A stretch of 64,000 nucleotides of DNA from DATKQY01 sp035532475 (GTDB lineage Bacteria > Actinomycetota > Acidimicrobiia > Acidimicrobiales > Bog-793), in the NCBI GenBank assembly GCA_035532475.1, contig DATKQY010000027.1:62001-126000 (forward strand), in the 5' to 3' direction. Shown here piece by piece: positions 46,209-55,797 of this stretch. Each line of letters opens with the position of its first letter. Positions within the stretch are counted from its first letter, which is position 1. The translations under genes and the position numbers were made by a program. Below the pieces are notes generated by a model. The model had not been told where the DNA came from and made no database searches. It saw only the letters and a list, made by a program, of their open reading frames with translations.

Positions 46209-46214
46209 TAGCCT
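46209..46214 (+). promoter_or_regulatory. -10 element, leaderless type
   Basis: TAGCCT ends 8 bases before the GTG at 46223 of the lipase-like gene and supports that start. Confidence 0.4.
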
Positions 46215-46222
46215 TGGGCGCC

Positions 46223-47449
46223 GTGAGCCCCTCCCGAGGCGGCGGGGGCGCGCCGCGCCCTCCGCTGCCGCCGCCGAACCCCCCCGCCGGCGCGGTCCGG
46301 TCGGCGCGGACCCCGCCCCGCCACCGCCGTGCCCCGCGCCCACGCCGCGCCGGGGGCGCGGCCCTCGTGCTCCTCGCCGGGCTCGCCGTCGTCGCCGGGG
46401 TCCTCTCGGCGCGCGGACCGCTGGCGTCGGACCGGGCCGCCGGCGCCCCGGTGGCCGGGACGGTGGGCCGGGCCGTACCGGCCAGGTTCACCGTCGGCCT
46501 CGCGCTGTGCTCCTTCGTCGAACGGACCGCCACCCCCACCTACGACTACGTGACGCGCACCTCGAGCGACGTGCGGGTGCTCGAGACCGAGATCCGCTAC
46601 CCGACGCTGAACGGCGCTGCGAGCACGGAGACGCGCGCCGCCCGCCCGGCGTTGCGCGACGGGCCCTACCCGGTCATCGTGTTCGCCCACGGCTACGCCG
46701 TCACGCCCGACACCTATCAGCCGCTGCTCGACACCTGGGTGCGTGCCGGCTTCGTCGTCGTCGCCCCGCTCTTCCCCAACACCAACCACGTCGCGGTGAA
46801 CAAGGCGATCGCCGCCACCCCCGGCAGCAATCCCGAGCTCGACCTGCCGAACCAGCCCGGCGACCTCGCCTACCTCACGCGCCAGGTCGCGGCCGGCGCC
46901 CGGGCCGGCCTTTCGACCTGCCGGGTGCTGCGGGGGCTCGTCGACCCCGCCGAGATCGGGCTCGCGGGCCAGTCCGACGGGGCCGAGACCGTCGGCGCCC
47001 TGGCGTACGACGGCCAGGACGCGGGCCTGCGCGCGGGCCTCCATTACGCGGCGGACGTGGTGATGTCGGGGCAGGAGCTGGCCGGCGCCTACAGCGCCTC
47101 GCCCGGTGACCCGCCGCTTCTCGTGATCCAGAGCGCGACCGACGAGTGCAACCCTCCGCAGGGCTCGACCACGCTCTACAACGACGTCCGCCAGCCCGAC
47201 AAGTGGTTCCTCGAGATCCTGCACGCACCGCACCTCGGCCCCTACGACGACGGGGACCCGGACTCCTTTCCCACCGTGGCCCAGGTCACGACGCGCTTCT
47301 TCCAGCTCGAGCTGCGCGCGAAGACGCCGGCGGCCGGGTTCTTGTCCTTCGGCAACCGCTGGCCGTCGGTCGCGCGGATCTCGACCGGCCCGAGCGCACC
47401 GGCCCTGCCCAGACTGCCGGACAGCATCGCGGCCTGCTATGCGGGCTGA
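46223..47449 (+). CDS. Membrane-anchored or secreted alpha/beta hydrolase (PAF-AH/chlorophyllase-like)
   Basis: Predicted lipase or esterase. Seen: a Pro/Arg-rich N terminus, one hydrophobic helix (about residues 49-67, GAALVLLAGLAVVAGVL) serving as signal or anchor, VIVFAHGYAVTPDTYQPLLDTW (oxyanion region), the nucleophile elbow GLAGQSDGAE, an Asp in SATDECNPP and His in ILHAPHLGPYDDG. 408 residues. The GTG at 46223 is chosen from the -10 box 8 bases upstream. Substrate unknown. Confidence 0.8.
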   Translation: MSPSRGGGGAPRPPLPPPNPPAGAVRSARTPPRHRRAPRPRRAGGAALVLLAGLAVVAGVLSARGPLASDRAAGAPVAGTVGRAVPARFTVGLALCSFVERTATPTYDYVTRTSSDVRVLETEIRYPTLNGAASTETRAARPALRDGPYPVIVFAHGYAVTPDTYQPLLDTWVRAGFVVVAPLFPNTNHVAVNKAIAATPGSNPELDLPNQPGDLAYLTRQVAAGARAGLSTCRVLRGLVDPAEIGLAGQSDGAETVGALAYDGQDAGLRAGLHYAADVVMSGQELAGAYSASPGDPPLLVIQSATDECNPPQGSTTLYNDVRQPDKWFLEILHAPHLGPYDDGDPDSFPTVAQVTTRFFQLELRAKTPAAGFLSFGNRWPSVARISTGPSAPALPRLPDSIAACYAG

Positions 47450-47464
47450 CGGGCGGCGGGCGCG

Positions 47465-48634
47465 ATGACCCTCGCCACGAAGGCCCGGCCGCCGGGCGCC
47501 TACCTCGACCACGCGGCCACGACGCCGATGCGCCGCGAGGCGGTGGCGGCGATGCTGCCCCACCTCGAGGAGCGCTTCGCCAACCCCTCGGGGCTCCACG
47601 CCGCCTCGCGCGCGGCGCGCCGCGCCCTCGACGAGGCGCGGGACGGCCTTTCGGCCTCCCTCGGCTGCGAGCCGGGCGAGGTGGTGCTCACCTCCGGCGG
47701 CACGGAGTCCGACAACCTCGCGGTGCTCGGCGTCGCCGGCCGCCGCGGCGGCACGGTCGTCGTCAGCGCCGTCGAGCACCGGGCGGTGCTGCGGCCCGCG
47801 GCGTCCGTCGGGGCACGCGTCGTGCCGGTCGGCGCCGACGGCAGGATCGACGTTGCGGCGCTGGCCGCGCTGCTCGACCCGGGCGTCTCGCTCGTCTCGG
47901 TGATGCTCGTGAACAGCGAGGTGGGCGTCGTCCAGCCGGTCGGCGACGTCGTGGCCGCGGTCCGCAGGCTCGCGCCCGGCGCCCTGGTGCACTGCGACGC
48001 GGTCCAGGGCGTGCTGTGGTGCGACGTCGCCGCGCTGACGGCCGGCTGCGACCTGGTGTCGGTGTCCGCCCACAAGTTCGGCGGCCCGAAGGGCGTCGGA
48101 GCGCTCGTCGTGCGCGACCGGGCCGCTGGCGCGCTGACACCCCTGCTCACCGGGGGCGGCCAGGAGCGCGAGCTGCGTGCGGGGACCGAGAACGTCGCCG
48201 GGGCGGTCGCGATGGCCGCTGCGGCGCGCCTCACCGTCGCCGAGCGCCGGACGACGGTCGCCCGGGTGGGGGCGCTTCGCGACCAGTTCGTCGACGGGGT
48301 GCTCGCCGGGGCCCCGGGCGCCGCCGAGCCGGCACCTCGGGCCCTGCGCGTCGCCGGCAGCGCGCACCTCCGCTTCCCCGGGGTCGACGCCGAGGAGCTG
48401 CTGTTCCTGCTCGACGCCGAGGGCGTGGCGGCCTCCACCGGCTCGGCCTGCGCGAGCGGGGCACGCGACCCGAGCCACGTACTGCTCGCCATGGGATGGG
48501 CACCGGCCGAGGCGCGTCAGGCGGTCCGCTTCACGCTCGGGCCGACGACGACCCTCGAGGAGGTCGAGTACGCGACGCGCGCCGTGCTCGGCGCCCTCGG
48601 GCGCCTCGGGGCGCGCAACCAGCTGGGAGACTGA
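47465..48634 (+). CDS. iscS: Cysteine desulfurase (IscS/NifS type)
   Basis: PLP enzyme releasing sulfur from cysteine as a protein persulfide. Seen: YLDHAATTPMRREAV, HAASRAAR, TSGGTESDNLAVLG, PLP lysine in SVSAHKFGGPKG (about residue 203), and the catalytic Cys in STGSACASGARDPSHVL (~328). 389 residues. mnmA follows 4 bases later, so the sulfur is likely used for tRNA 2-thiolation, as with iscS-mnmA pairs in other actinobacteria. Confidence 0.94.
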   Translation: MTLATKARPPGAYLDHAATTPMRREAVAAMLPHLEERFANPSGLHAASRAARRALDEARDGLSASLGCEPGEVVLTSGGTESDNLAVLGVAGRRGGTVVVSAVEHRAVLRPAASVGARVVPVGADGRIDVAALAALLDPGVSLVSVMLVNSEVGVVQPVGDVVAAVRRLAPGALVHCDAVQGVLWCDVAALTAGCDLVSVSAHKFGGPKGVGALVVRDRAAGALTPLLTGGGQERELRAGTENVAGAVAMAAAARLTVAERRTTVARVGALRDQFVDGVLAGAPGAAEPAPRALRVAGSAHLRFPGVDAEELLFLLDAEGVAASTGSACASGARDPSHVLLAMGWAPAEARQAVRFTLGPTTTLEEVEYATRAVLGALGRLGARNQLGD

Positions 48635-48638
48635 GCAG

Positions 48639-49691
48639 GTGCGCGTGCTCGTGGCGATGTCCGGAGGCGTCGACTCGTCGGTCGCCGCGTCCCTCCTCCA
48701 CGAGCAGGGTCACGAGGTCGTCGGGGCGACGCTGAAGCTGTGGTCGGGCGCCGGCGACTCGGGCTGCTGCTCGGTGGCCGACGTGGCCGACGCCCGCCGC
48801 GTCGCCGACCAGCTCGGCATCGACCACCACGTCTTCAACTTCACCGAGGAGTTCGAGACCTCCGTCGTCGGCCCCTACGTCGCGGCGCACGCGGCCGGCC
48901 GGACCCCCAACCCCTGCGTCGAGTGCAACCGGCACCTGAAGTTCCGCCGCCTTCTCGACCGGGCGCTGCGGCTCGGCTTCGACGCCGTGGCGACGGGCCA
49001 CCACGCCCGGGTGGACCACGACGCCTCCGGCCGACCGCAGCTGCTCCGGGGCGCCGACGCGGCCAAGGACCAGTCGTACGTCTTGTCGGTGCTCGGCGCC
49101 GGCGAGCTGGAGCGACTGCTCCTCCCCGTCGGCGTGCTCACGAAGGCCGAGGTACGCGCGGCCGCCGCCGAGCGGGGCCTGCACACTGCCGCCAAACCCG
49201 ACTCGCAGGACGTCTGCTTCGTCGCGAGCCGCACCTCCGGGGCGGGGCGCGCCTCCTTCCTCGCCGAGCGGATCGAACTGCACCCCGGCCGGGTCGTCGA
49301 CGCCCGCTCCGGCGCCCCGCTCGGCACGGTCGAGGCCGTCGAGCTGGTCACCGTCGGCCAGCGGCGGGGGCTCGGTATCGCCTCCGGCGGACGGCCCGGC
49401 GCCCGCAGCTACGCGCTCGCCGTCGACGTCGCCTCGCGCACCGTCCTCGTCGGCGCCGAGGACGAGCTGCTCACCGAGGCGGTCCGCTTGGCCGAGCGGA
49501 CGTGGGTGCACGAGGCGCTGCCGCCGGGTACTGAGGTGCTCGTGCAGGCGAGCGCGCACGGCCGGGCGCGACCGGCGGCGCTCGATGGGGACGGCGTGCG
49601 CTTCGTCGCCCCCGAGCGGCGCGTCGCGCCGGGCCAGCTCGTCGCCTGCTACCGAGGCGACGCGGTCGTCGGCTCGGGCGTCGCCTGCTGA
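48639..49691 (+). CDS. mnmA: tRNA 2-thiouridylase
   Basis: Installs the 2-thio group on U34 of Lys, Glu and Gln tRNAs. Seen: PP-loop MSGGVDSSVAASLL (residues ~7-20), NPCVECNRHLKF with the catalytic Cys (~95), GHHARVD, and second Cys in DSQDVCFVA (~193). 350 residues. The GTG 48639 matches the family start VRVLVAMSGG. Sulfur comes from the adjacent cysteine desulfurase. Confidence 0.95.
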   Translation: MRVLVAMSGGVDSSVAASLLHEQGHEVVGATLKLWSGAGDSGCCSVADVADARRVADQLGIDHHVFNFTEEFETSVVGPYVAAHAAGRTPNPCVECNRHLKFRRLLDRALRLGFDAVATGHHARVDHDASGRPQLLRGADAAKDQSYVLSVLGAGELERLLLPVGVLTKAEVRAAAAERGLHTAAKPDSQDVCFVASRTSGAGRASFLAERIELHPGRVVDARSGAPLGTVEAVELVTVGQRRGLGIASGGRPGARSYALAVDVASRTVLVGAEDELLTEAVRLAERTWVHEALPPGTEVLVQASAHGRARPAALDGDGVRFVAPERRVAPGQLVACYRGDAVVGSGVAC

Positions 49692-49711
49692 GCGCGGAGG
49701 GCACGGGCGAG

Positions 49712-51931
49712 ATGGCGAGCGGGCGCGAGCCGGAGCCGCCGGAGGAGCCGCCCGAGGGGCTGGAGGCCGGCCTCGCCGGCGGCGCGGCCGGCCCGGAGGA
49801 GCCGGGCGACGACGGGTCGGTCGTCGAGAAGCTCGCCGCGGCGGCTCCCCCGCCGGCGGACCCCGCCGAGCGGGCGCGGGAGCTGCGCGGCCAGATCCGC
49901 TACCACGCCGAGCGCTACTTCCGCGACGACGCGCCGGAGATCGCCGACGCCGAGTACGACGCCCTCGTCGTCGAGCTGCGCCGGATCGAGGAGGAGCACC
50001 CCGAGCTGGCCGAGGAGGCGCCGACCGCCGGGGTCGGGGCGGCGCCCTCGACGCTCTTCGCGCCGGTCACCCACGCCGTGCGGATGATGAGCCTCGACAA
50101 CGCCTTCTCCTTCGAGCAGCTGCAGGCCTGGGGACAGCGCCTGGAGCGCCTCCTCGCCGCGGTGGCCGCCGCCGAGGCCCCGGCACGTGCCGCCTTCGTC
50201 TGCGAGCCGAAGATCGACGGTCTCGCGCTCTCGCTCCGCTACGAGCGTGGGGCGCTGGTGCAGGCGGCGACCCGGGGGGACGGCGCGACCGGCGAGGACG
50301 TGACGGCGAACGTCAGGACCATCCGGGCGGTGCCGCACGAGCTGGGCCTCGACCCCGCCGAGGTGCCCGAGGTCCTCGAGGTCCGCGGGGAGGTGTACCT
50401 GCCGATCTCGGCCTTCGAGGAGCTGAACCGCCGCCAGGGCGAGGCCGGGCTGCGGCTCTTCGCCAACCCGCGCAACTCGGCCGCGGGGTCGCTCCGCCAG
50501 AAGGACCCGGCGGTCACGGCCTCCCGACCGCTGTCGTTCTGGGCGTACCAGATCGGCCAGGCCGACGGCGGTGCGGTCGGGCCGGGCGGCGAGTCGCTGA
50601 AGACGCAGTGGGACAGCCTGGACCTCCTGCGCCGCGCCGGGTTCCCCGTCAACCCCGAGATCCACCGGGTCGCCGAGCTCGACGCCGTCTACGAGTTCTG
50701 CCGCCACTGGCAGCAGCACCGCCACGACCTCGACTACGACATCGACGGTGTCGTCGTGAAGGTCGACGACCTCGCCCTCGAGCGGGCGCTCGGCTCGACG
50801 TCGCACGCCCCGCGCTGGGCGATCGCCTACAAGTTCCCGCCCGAGGAGCGCACCACCCTCCTCGAGCGGATCCTCGTCTCCATCGGCCGGACGGGGCGGG
50901 CGACCCCGTTCGCCAAGCTGCGTCCGGTCGTCGTCGCCGGCTCGACCGTCCAGCTCGCGAGCCTGCACAACGAGGACCAGGTCCGCCTGAAGGACGTGCG
51001 CGAGGGCGACACCGTCATCGTGCGCAAGGCCGGCGACGTCATCCCCGAGGTCGTCGCCCCCGTGGTCGCGCAGCGCCCGGCCGACAGCGCCTCGTGGTCG
51101 TTCCCGACGTCGTGCCCGAGCTGCGGCGAGCCGCTCGTGCGCCTGGAGGGCGAGAGCGACACCTACTGCGTGAACCTCGAGTGCCCGGCGCAGCGGATCC
51201 AGCGCATCGCCCACTTCGCGTCGCGCGCCGCGATGGACATCGAGGGCCTCGGCGAGCAGCGCGTCGCCCAGCTCGTCGGCGCCGTCCTCCTCGCGGACGT
51301 GGCGGACGTCTACGCGCTGCGGCCCGGGGAGCTCGCGGCGCTCGAGGGCTTCGGCGAGCTGTCGGCGCAGAACCTGGTGGGCGCGATCGACCACTCGCGC
51401 TCGCGCGGGCTCACGCGGCTGCTGGTGGGCCTGTCGATCCGCCACGTCGGCCCGACGATCGCCACGGCCCTCGCGCGCGCCTTTTCCGACCTCGACGCGC
51501 TCGCCAAGTCCCCGGAGGACCAGCTGGCGGCGATCGACGGGGTCGGCCCGACCATCGCCGCCAGCGTCGCGGCGTTCTTCGCGCTCGAGCGGAACCGCCT
51601 CGTCGTCGAGAAGCTGCGCGCCGCGGGGGTGAGCTTCGCCTCGGAGCGCTACGTCCCGGCGGGGGAGGCCGTCGCCGACCAGACCCAGCTGCTCGCCGGC
51701 AAGTCGATCGTCGTCACCGGGACGCTGGAGGGCTTCACCCGCGAGGAGGCGGCGGCGGCGATCCTCTCGCGCGGCGGGAAGTCCCCCGGCTCGGTGTCGG
51801 CGAAGACGTACGCGCTCGTCCTCGGGAGCGACCCGGGCGCCTCCAAGCTCGCCAGAGCCGAGTCGCTCGGCGTCCCCGTCGTCGACGAGGCCGCGTTCGT
51901 GCGGCTCCTCGAGCGCGGCGAGCTCGACTGA
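49712..51931 (+). CDS. ligA: NAD-dependent DNA ligase
   Basis: Seals nicks in replication and repair. Seen: a 45-residue Glu/Pro-rich N-terminal extension, the Ia domain with YHAERYFRDDAPEIADAEYD, MMSLDNAFS, adenylated Lys in CEPKIDGLALSLRYERG (about residue 167), NPRNSAAGSLRQKD, a four-Cys zinc finger (CPSC and CVNLEC, ~470-490), helix-hairpin-helix repeats and a C-terminal BRCT domain (~660-739). 739 residues, complete. Confidence 0.97.
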   Translation: MASGREPEPPEEPPEGLEAGLAGGAAGPEEPGDDGSVVEKLAAAAPPPADPAERARELRGQIRYHAERYFRDDAPEIADAEYDALVVELRRIEEEHPELAEEAPTAGVGAAPSTLFAPVTHAVRMMSLDNAFSFEQLQAWGQRLERLLAAVAAAEAPARAAFVCEPKIDGLALSLRYERGALVQAATRGDGATGEDVTANVRTIRAVPHELGLDPAEVPEVLEVRGEVYLPISAFEELNRRQGEAGLRLFANPRNSAAGSLRQKDPAVTASRPLSFWAYQIGQADGGAVGPGGESLKTQWDSLDLLRRAGFPVNPEIHRVAELDAVYEFCRHWQQHRHDLDYDIDGVVVKVDDLALERALGSTSHAPRWAIAYKFPPEERTTLLERILVSIGRTGRATPFAKLRPVVVAGSTVQLASLHNEDQVRLKDVREGDTVIVRKAGDVIPEVVAPVVAQRPADSASWSFPTSCPSCGEPLVRLEGESDTYCVNLECPAQRIQRIAHFASRAAMDIEGLGEQRVAQLVGAVLLADVADVYALRPGELAALEGFGELSAQNLVGAIDHSRSRGLTRLLVGLSIRHVGPTIATALARAFSDLDALAKSPEDQLAAIDGVGPTIAASVAAFFALERNRLVVEKLRAAGVSFASERYVPAGEAVADQTQLLAGKSIVVTGTLEGFTREEAAAAILSRGGKSPGSVSAKTYALVLGSDPGASKLARAESLGVPVVDEAAFVRLLERGELD

Positions 51932-51933
51932 CA

Positions 51934-51955
51934 GGGCCCCGCCCGGCGGGGGTCC
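51934..51955 (+). terminator. GC hairpin after ligA
   Basis: CCCCGC-CCG-GCGGGG (51937-51951) is extended by GGG/CCC flanks. There is no T-run, so it may act only with Rho or as an RNA 3' end stabiliser. Confidence 0.35.
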
Positions 51956-52077
51956 CGACCGTCGCACGGCGCCGACCTGGACTTCGTCCCCCCGCGCCTC
52001 GTGCGCTACTCGTGCAACACCAGCCACGATGCCATCTCTGGCAACATGGAGGGCGGCGGGGAGGCCGAGGAGTTGAG

Positions 52078-54147
52078 ATGACGACGATCACCGACCAGAT
52101 CGGCCGCGTGCTCGCGGGTCGCTACCGGCTGGACGCCGGGCTCGGCACTGGCGCCTCCGCGCACGTCTACGCCGCCTACGACACCCGGCTGCACCGCCGG
52201 GTGGCGGTGAAGCTCCTCCATCCCGGCCTCAACTCCGACCGTGCCTTCCTGCGGCGCTTCCGCGCCGAGGCCCAGGCCGTCGCCGCCCTCAACCACCCGA
52301 ACCTGGTCCGCGTCTTCGACTGGGGCGAGGAGGAGGACGGCCCCTTCCTCGTCCTCGAGTACCTCGCCGGGGGGAGCCTGCGCGACCTGCTCGACTCCGG
52401 GGCTCGCCTGAGCCCCGCCCAGGCGGCCGCCGTCGGCGCCCGGGCGGCGCACGGACTCGCCTACGCCCACCGCCGTGGCCTCGTCCACCGTGACGTGAAG
52501 CCGGCGAACCTCCTCTTCGACGAGGACGGCGGTGTGCGCGTCGCCGACTTCGGCCTGGCGCGCGCCCTCGCCGAGGCGGCGTGGACCGAGCCCGCCGGCG
52601 CGGTGCTCGGCACCGCCCGCTACGCCTCGCCGGAGCAGGCCGAGGGACGTGCGCTCGACGACCGGTCCGACGTCTACTCGCTCGCGCTCGTCCTGTTCGA
52701 GTCGGTCACGGGTCGCGTCCCGTTCTCCGGGGAGACGACCTTCGCCACGCTGATGGCCCGTGTCGGTGCCGTGCTGCCGCCGGCTCCCGAGCTCGGGCCG
52801 CTCTCGCCGATCCTCGCCCAGGCGGCGATCGGCGAGCCGCTGGCCCGGCTCGGCGCTGCGGAGCTCGCCACCGATCTCGAGCTCGCCGCCCGCTCGCTCC
52901 CCGCCCCGGAGCGCCTGCCGCTCGCGCCCCGGGTCGTCCTCCCCGAGCCGGTGCGGCCGCGTGAGGAGGGCGCCCCGCGCGCCTCGGACGGCTCCGCCCA
53001 CGTCGCCGGCGGGCGATCGGCCCGCGTAGCGGCGTCGCCGCCCGCCACGCCGACGGAGGAGGGTCGTGACGACCTGACGATCCCGTGGCCGAGCGCCACC
53101 CCGCACGGCGCGGCGCCCCCCGGCGGCGACGTCCGCCGCTCGCCGCGCGGCGGATGGGACGCGTACTTCGAGGACGACGAGGGGGACGGGGAGGCGTTCG
53201 CCGCCGCCCCCACTGAGGACGACCGAGCTCCTGACCGACGCGCTGGCAGGCCGCCACGTCGCTCGAGGCCCGTGCTGCGGCGCCTGCTCGTCGCGCTGGT
53301 GGTCGTGCTCGCGCTCCTCGCCGGCGCCGGCGCCGTGGTGCGCTTCGTCGTGTTCGGCCACACCATCCCGCGCCTCGTCGGCAAGGGCCTGGCCGACGCG
53401 CGGGCGGAGACGGCGACGGACGGCATGCAGCTGCGGGTGACCGGCAGGGTCTACTCGGGGGCGGTGGCGGCGGGCGACGTGCTCAGCCAGTCGCCGGCCC
53501 CCGGCAAGGCCGTGCGTGCCGGCGTCGTCGTCGCCGTCGTAGTGTCCGAGGGCCACGCCCCCGTGCAGGTCCCGAGCGTGGCCGGCACGACCAAGGCGGC
53601 GGCGAGCGCGGCGCTCGGTGCGGTCCATCTCCGCGCGAGCGAGGTCGCCGTCTACAGCGAGACGGTGCCCGCCGGCTCCGTCGTCTCCGCGACCCCCTCG
53701 TCCGGCAGCGCGAGCTACGGCGCCACGGTGCGGCTGAAGGTCTCCGAGGGCCCGCGCCCGCGGACGATCCCCGAGCTTGCCCCGGGCGCCACCTGGGCTT
53801 CGGCCGGCGCCGCCCTCACCGCCGAGCGCCTCGTCCCCGTGGAGGCGCTCGCCTACTCCGACGCCGTGGCGGCCGGCGAGGTCATCTCGACGGCCCCGGC
53901 CGAGGGCGCGCGGGGCATACCGGTCGGGACGAAGGTGACCGTGACGGTCTCGCGCGGCCCGCGCCTCGTCAGCGTCCCCCAGGTCGTGAACGACCCGATC
54001 AGCCAGGCGATCGCACTGCTCCAACAGCACGGGCTCGACGTGACCGAGCAGGTCGGACCGCCCTTCGCCACCCACGCGACGACGACCGATCCCCCTGCCG
54101 GCGCGCGGGTGCGACCCGGCTCGGCGGTCACGCTCTACGTGGCCTGA
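52078..54147 (+). CDS. Serine/threonine protein kinase with PASTA domains (PknB-like)
   Basis: Membrane receptor kinase likely sensing muropeptides or lipid II. Seen: kinase domain residues 1-270 with VAVKLL (Lys44), HRDVKPANLLFD, DFGLARAL and GTARYASPEQAEG; a disordered juxtamembrane region with acidic patches; one membrane helix at about 402-425 after RRSRPVLRR; then four PASTA repeats (~430-689), each with SxxPxxGxxV-type motifs. 689 residues. ATG 52078 follows GGCCGAGGAG; the long frame upstream overlaps ligA and is rejected. Confidence 0.94.
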   Translation: MTTITDQIGRVLAGRYRLDAGLGTGASAHVYAAYDTRLHRRVAVKLLHPGLNSDRAFLRRFRAEAQAVAALNHPNLVRVFDWGEEEDGPFLVLEYLAGGSLRDLLDSGARLSPAQAAAVGARAAHGLAYAHRRGLVHRDVKPANLLFDEDGGVRVADFGLARALAEAAWTEPAGAVLGTARYASPEQAEGRALDDRSDVYSLALVLFESVTGRVPFSGETTFATLMARVGAVLPPAPELGPLSPILAQAAIGEPLARLGAAELATDLELAARSLPAPERLPLAPRVVLPEPVRPREEGAPRASDGSAHVAGGRSARVAASPPATPTEEGRDDLTIPWPSATPHGAAPPGGDVRRSPRGGWDAYFEDDEGDGEAFAAAPTEDDRAPDRRAGRPPRRSRPVLRRLLVALVVVLALLAGAGAVVRFVVFGHTIPRLVGKGLADARAETATDGMQLRVTGRVYSGAVAAGDVLSQSPAPGKAVRAGVVVAVVVSEGHAPVQVPSVAGTTKAAASAALGAVHLRASEVAVYSETVPAGSVVSATPSSGSASYGATVRLKVSEGPRPRTIPELAPGATWASAGAALTAERLVPVEALAYSDAVAAGEVISTAPAEGARGIPVGTKVTVTVSRGPRLVSVPQVVNDPISQAIALLQQHGLDVTEQVGPPFATHATTTDPPAGARVRPGSAVTLYVA

Positions 54148-54274
54148 GGCGGCCCCCGGCGTGGCGGCGGCGCTCCGGCCTTGACCTTTGCGCCGCCGCC
54201 CTGGCAACGTCGCGGCCAGCGGCGGACCGGCGCCGGCGGGTCGTTGGCCGCACGAGCGGACGAAAAGGGGTGTC

Positions 54275-55153
54275 GTGGGCGCGCTGGACGGTCGAGTCGC
54301 CATCATCACCGGCGCCGGGCGTGGCCTCGGGCGGGCGCACGCGCTCTGCTGCGCCGCCGAGGGCGCCCGTGTCGTCGTCAACGACACCGGGACGGCGGTC
54401 GACGGCACCGGGGCGGACCGCTCGGCGGCCGGTCTCGTCGTCGAGGAGATCCGCGCCCTTGGCGGTGAGGCGGTCGAGAGCACGGAGGACGTCTCGGACT
54501 TCGCCGGCGCTCGCCGGCTCGTCGACACGGCGATCGAGAGCTTCGGCGACCTCCACGTGCTCGTGAACAACGCGGGCATCCTTCGCGACCGGGCGCTCGT
54601 GCACATGACCGAGGACGACTGGGACGACATCATGCGGGTCCACCTGAAGGGCCACTTCGCCCCGACGCGCTTCGCCGCCGAGTACTGGCGGGGGCGGACC
54701 AAGGCGGGCGAGACCGTCACGGCGGCGATCGTCAACACCACCTCCACCTCGGGGCTGCACGGCAACCCGGGCCAGTCCAACTACGGGGCCGCCAAGGCGG
54801 GGATCGCCGCCCTGACGGTGATCGCGGCGCGCGAGCTCGCCCGCTACGGCGTGCGGGTGAACGCGGTGTCGCCCGCCGCGCGGACCCGCATGACCGACAC
54901 GCTCCCGAGCCTGGCGCAGCTGTTCGCGGCCCCGGAGAACCCCGAGGCCTTCGACGTGTGGGACCCGGCGAACGCCTCGCCGCTCGTCGCCTACCTGGCC
55001 TGCTCGTCGTGCCCGGTCACCGGCCGGGTCTTCTTCACCCAGGGGGGCAAGGTGCAGCTCTTCGAGCCGTGGACGCTCGGCGAGGCGATCGAGAAGGCCG
55101 GGCGCTGGACGGTGGAGGAGCTCGCCGACGCGGTCCCGGCGCTCGTCGGCTGA
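54275..55153 (+). CDS. Short-chain dehydrogenase (HSD17B4/MFE-2 N-domain-like)
   Basis: Predicted 3-hydroxyacyl-CoA or hydroxysteroid dehydrogenase. Seen: TGAGRGLGRAHA (residues ~11-22), VVNDTG, NNAGILRDRALVHMTEDDWDDIM (the wording typical of MFE-2 type SDRs), catalytic Ser in NTTSTSG, and SNYGAAKAG with Tyr/Lys (~170). 292 residues. GTG 54275 has AAGGGG 5 bases upstream. The SCP2 gene on the opposite strand meets it tail to tail. Confidence 0.88.
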   Translation: MGALDGRVAIITGAGRGLGRAHALCCAAEGARVVVNDTGTAVDGTGADRSAAGLVVEEIRALGGEAVESTEDVSDFAGARRLVDTAIESFGDLHVLVNNAGILRDRALVHMTEDDWDDIMRVHLKGHFAPTRFAAEYWRGRTKAGETVTAAIVNTTSTSGLHGNPGQSNYGAAKAGIAALTVIAARELARYGVRVNAVSPAARTRMTDTLPSLAQLFAAPENPEAFDVWDPANASPLVAYLACSSCPVTGRVFFTQGGKVQLFEPWTLGEAIEKAGRWTVEELADAVPALVG

Positions 55154-55197
55154 GGACGGGGCGTCGCCGGCTCACGTGGTTCCCCGTCATGGCCGCT

Positions 55198-55232
55198 GGC
55201 CCCGCCGGAGCGGCCGGGGCCTCGGCGGGGCC
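55198..55232. terminator. Bidirectional GC hairpin between SDR and SCP2 genes
   Basis: GGCCCCGCCG (55198-55207) pairs perfectly with CGGCGGGGCC (55223-55232) over 10 bp around a 15-base loop, in the gap between convergent genes. No T-run. Confidence 0.45.
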
Positions 55233-55261
55233 ACCCTGCCGGTGGTGCCCGGCGCGCTCGA

Positions 55262-55666
55262 CTAGCCGGTGATGGCGCGCACCTGCTCGGCGATCAGCGC
55301 CTGGCGGGGGCTCGGCGGGGCGGACTGGAAGGCGAGCAGCTTCGTCATGTCGCCCTCGACGCGGACCTTGCCGGCCATGAACGCCTGCATCGCCACCTGG
55401 GCGTCGCCGTCCACGAGCACCGACTTGGCGGTGTCGTAGTCGAGGTTGACCTTCACGTCCGGGGCGTCGAGGTGGCCGAGCTCGACGTCGACGACGCCCG
55501 AGGAGGTGTCGACGTGGGCGTCGAGCTGGCCGCCGCCGAACGGGACGCCCTCGACGACGAGGTTCATGCGGACGCTGACGGCGGGGGGCTCGGCCCCCGC
55601 GTGCTCGGCGTGGATGGCGCGGGCCGCCTCGATCCACTCCTGGCTCAAGAACGCGTGCTTCGTCAT
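55262..55666 (-). CDS. SCP2 sterol-carrier-domain protein
   Basis: Small lipid- or acyl-CoA-binding protein. Seen: 134 residues fitting one SCP2 domain, with an amphipathic first part, VSVRMNLVVEGVPFGGGQLDAHVDTSSG beta strands, and the C-terminal FMAGKVRVEGDMTKLLAFQ signature. GAGGGAG lies 7 bases before the ATG. It converges with the MFE-2-like SDR. Confidence 0.85.
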   Translation of the reverse strand: MTKHAFLSQEWIEAARAIHAEHAGAEPPAVSVRMNLVVEGVPFGGGQLDAHVDTSSGVVDVELGHLDAPDVKVNLDYDTAKSVLVDGDAQVAMQAFMAGKVRVEGDMTKLLAFQSAPPSPRQALIAEQVRAITG

Positions 55667-55785
55667 CGTCTCGCTCCCTCGGCCCTGCCGGCTCCGGCCC
55701 GCCCGGCAACGCCGGGCCGGCGCCCGGCAGACTATCCGCCGTCCTCGGCGAGGCGCCGCCCGGGGGGACCTGCGGCGGAGCTGGA

Positions 55786-55791
55786 TAGCAT
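55786..55791 (+). promoter_or_regulatory. -10 element before esterase, leaderless type
   Basis: TAGCAT ends 6 bases before the ATG at 55798. Confidence 0.4.
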
Positions 55792-55797
55792 ACGGCC

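Noticed and set aside
49585..52077. N-terminal extension of the kinase frame across ligA
   Set aside because: ligA is unambiguous in another frame; the kinase starts at ATG 52078 with a ribosome-binding site.
52006..54780. Long minus-strand frame opposite the kinase gene
   Set aside because: The opposite strand has a complete kinase-PASTA protein; this is a GC shadow.
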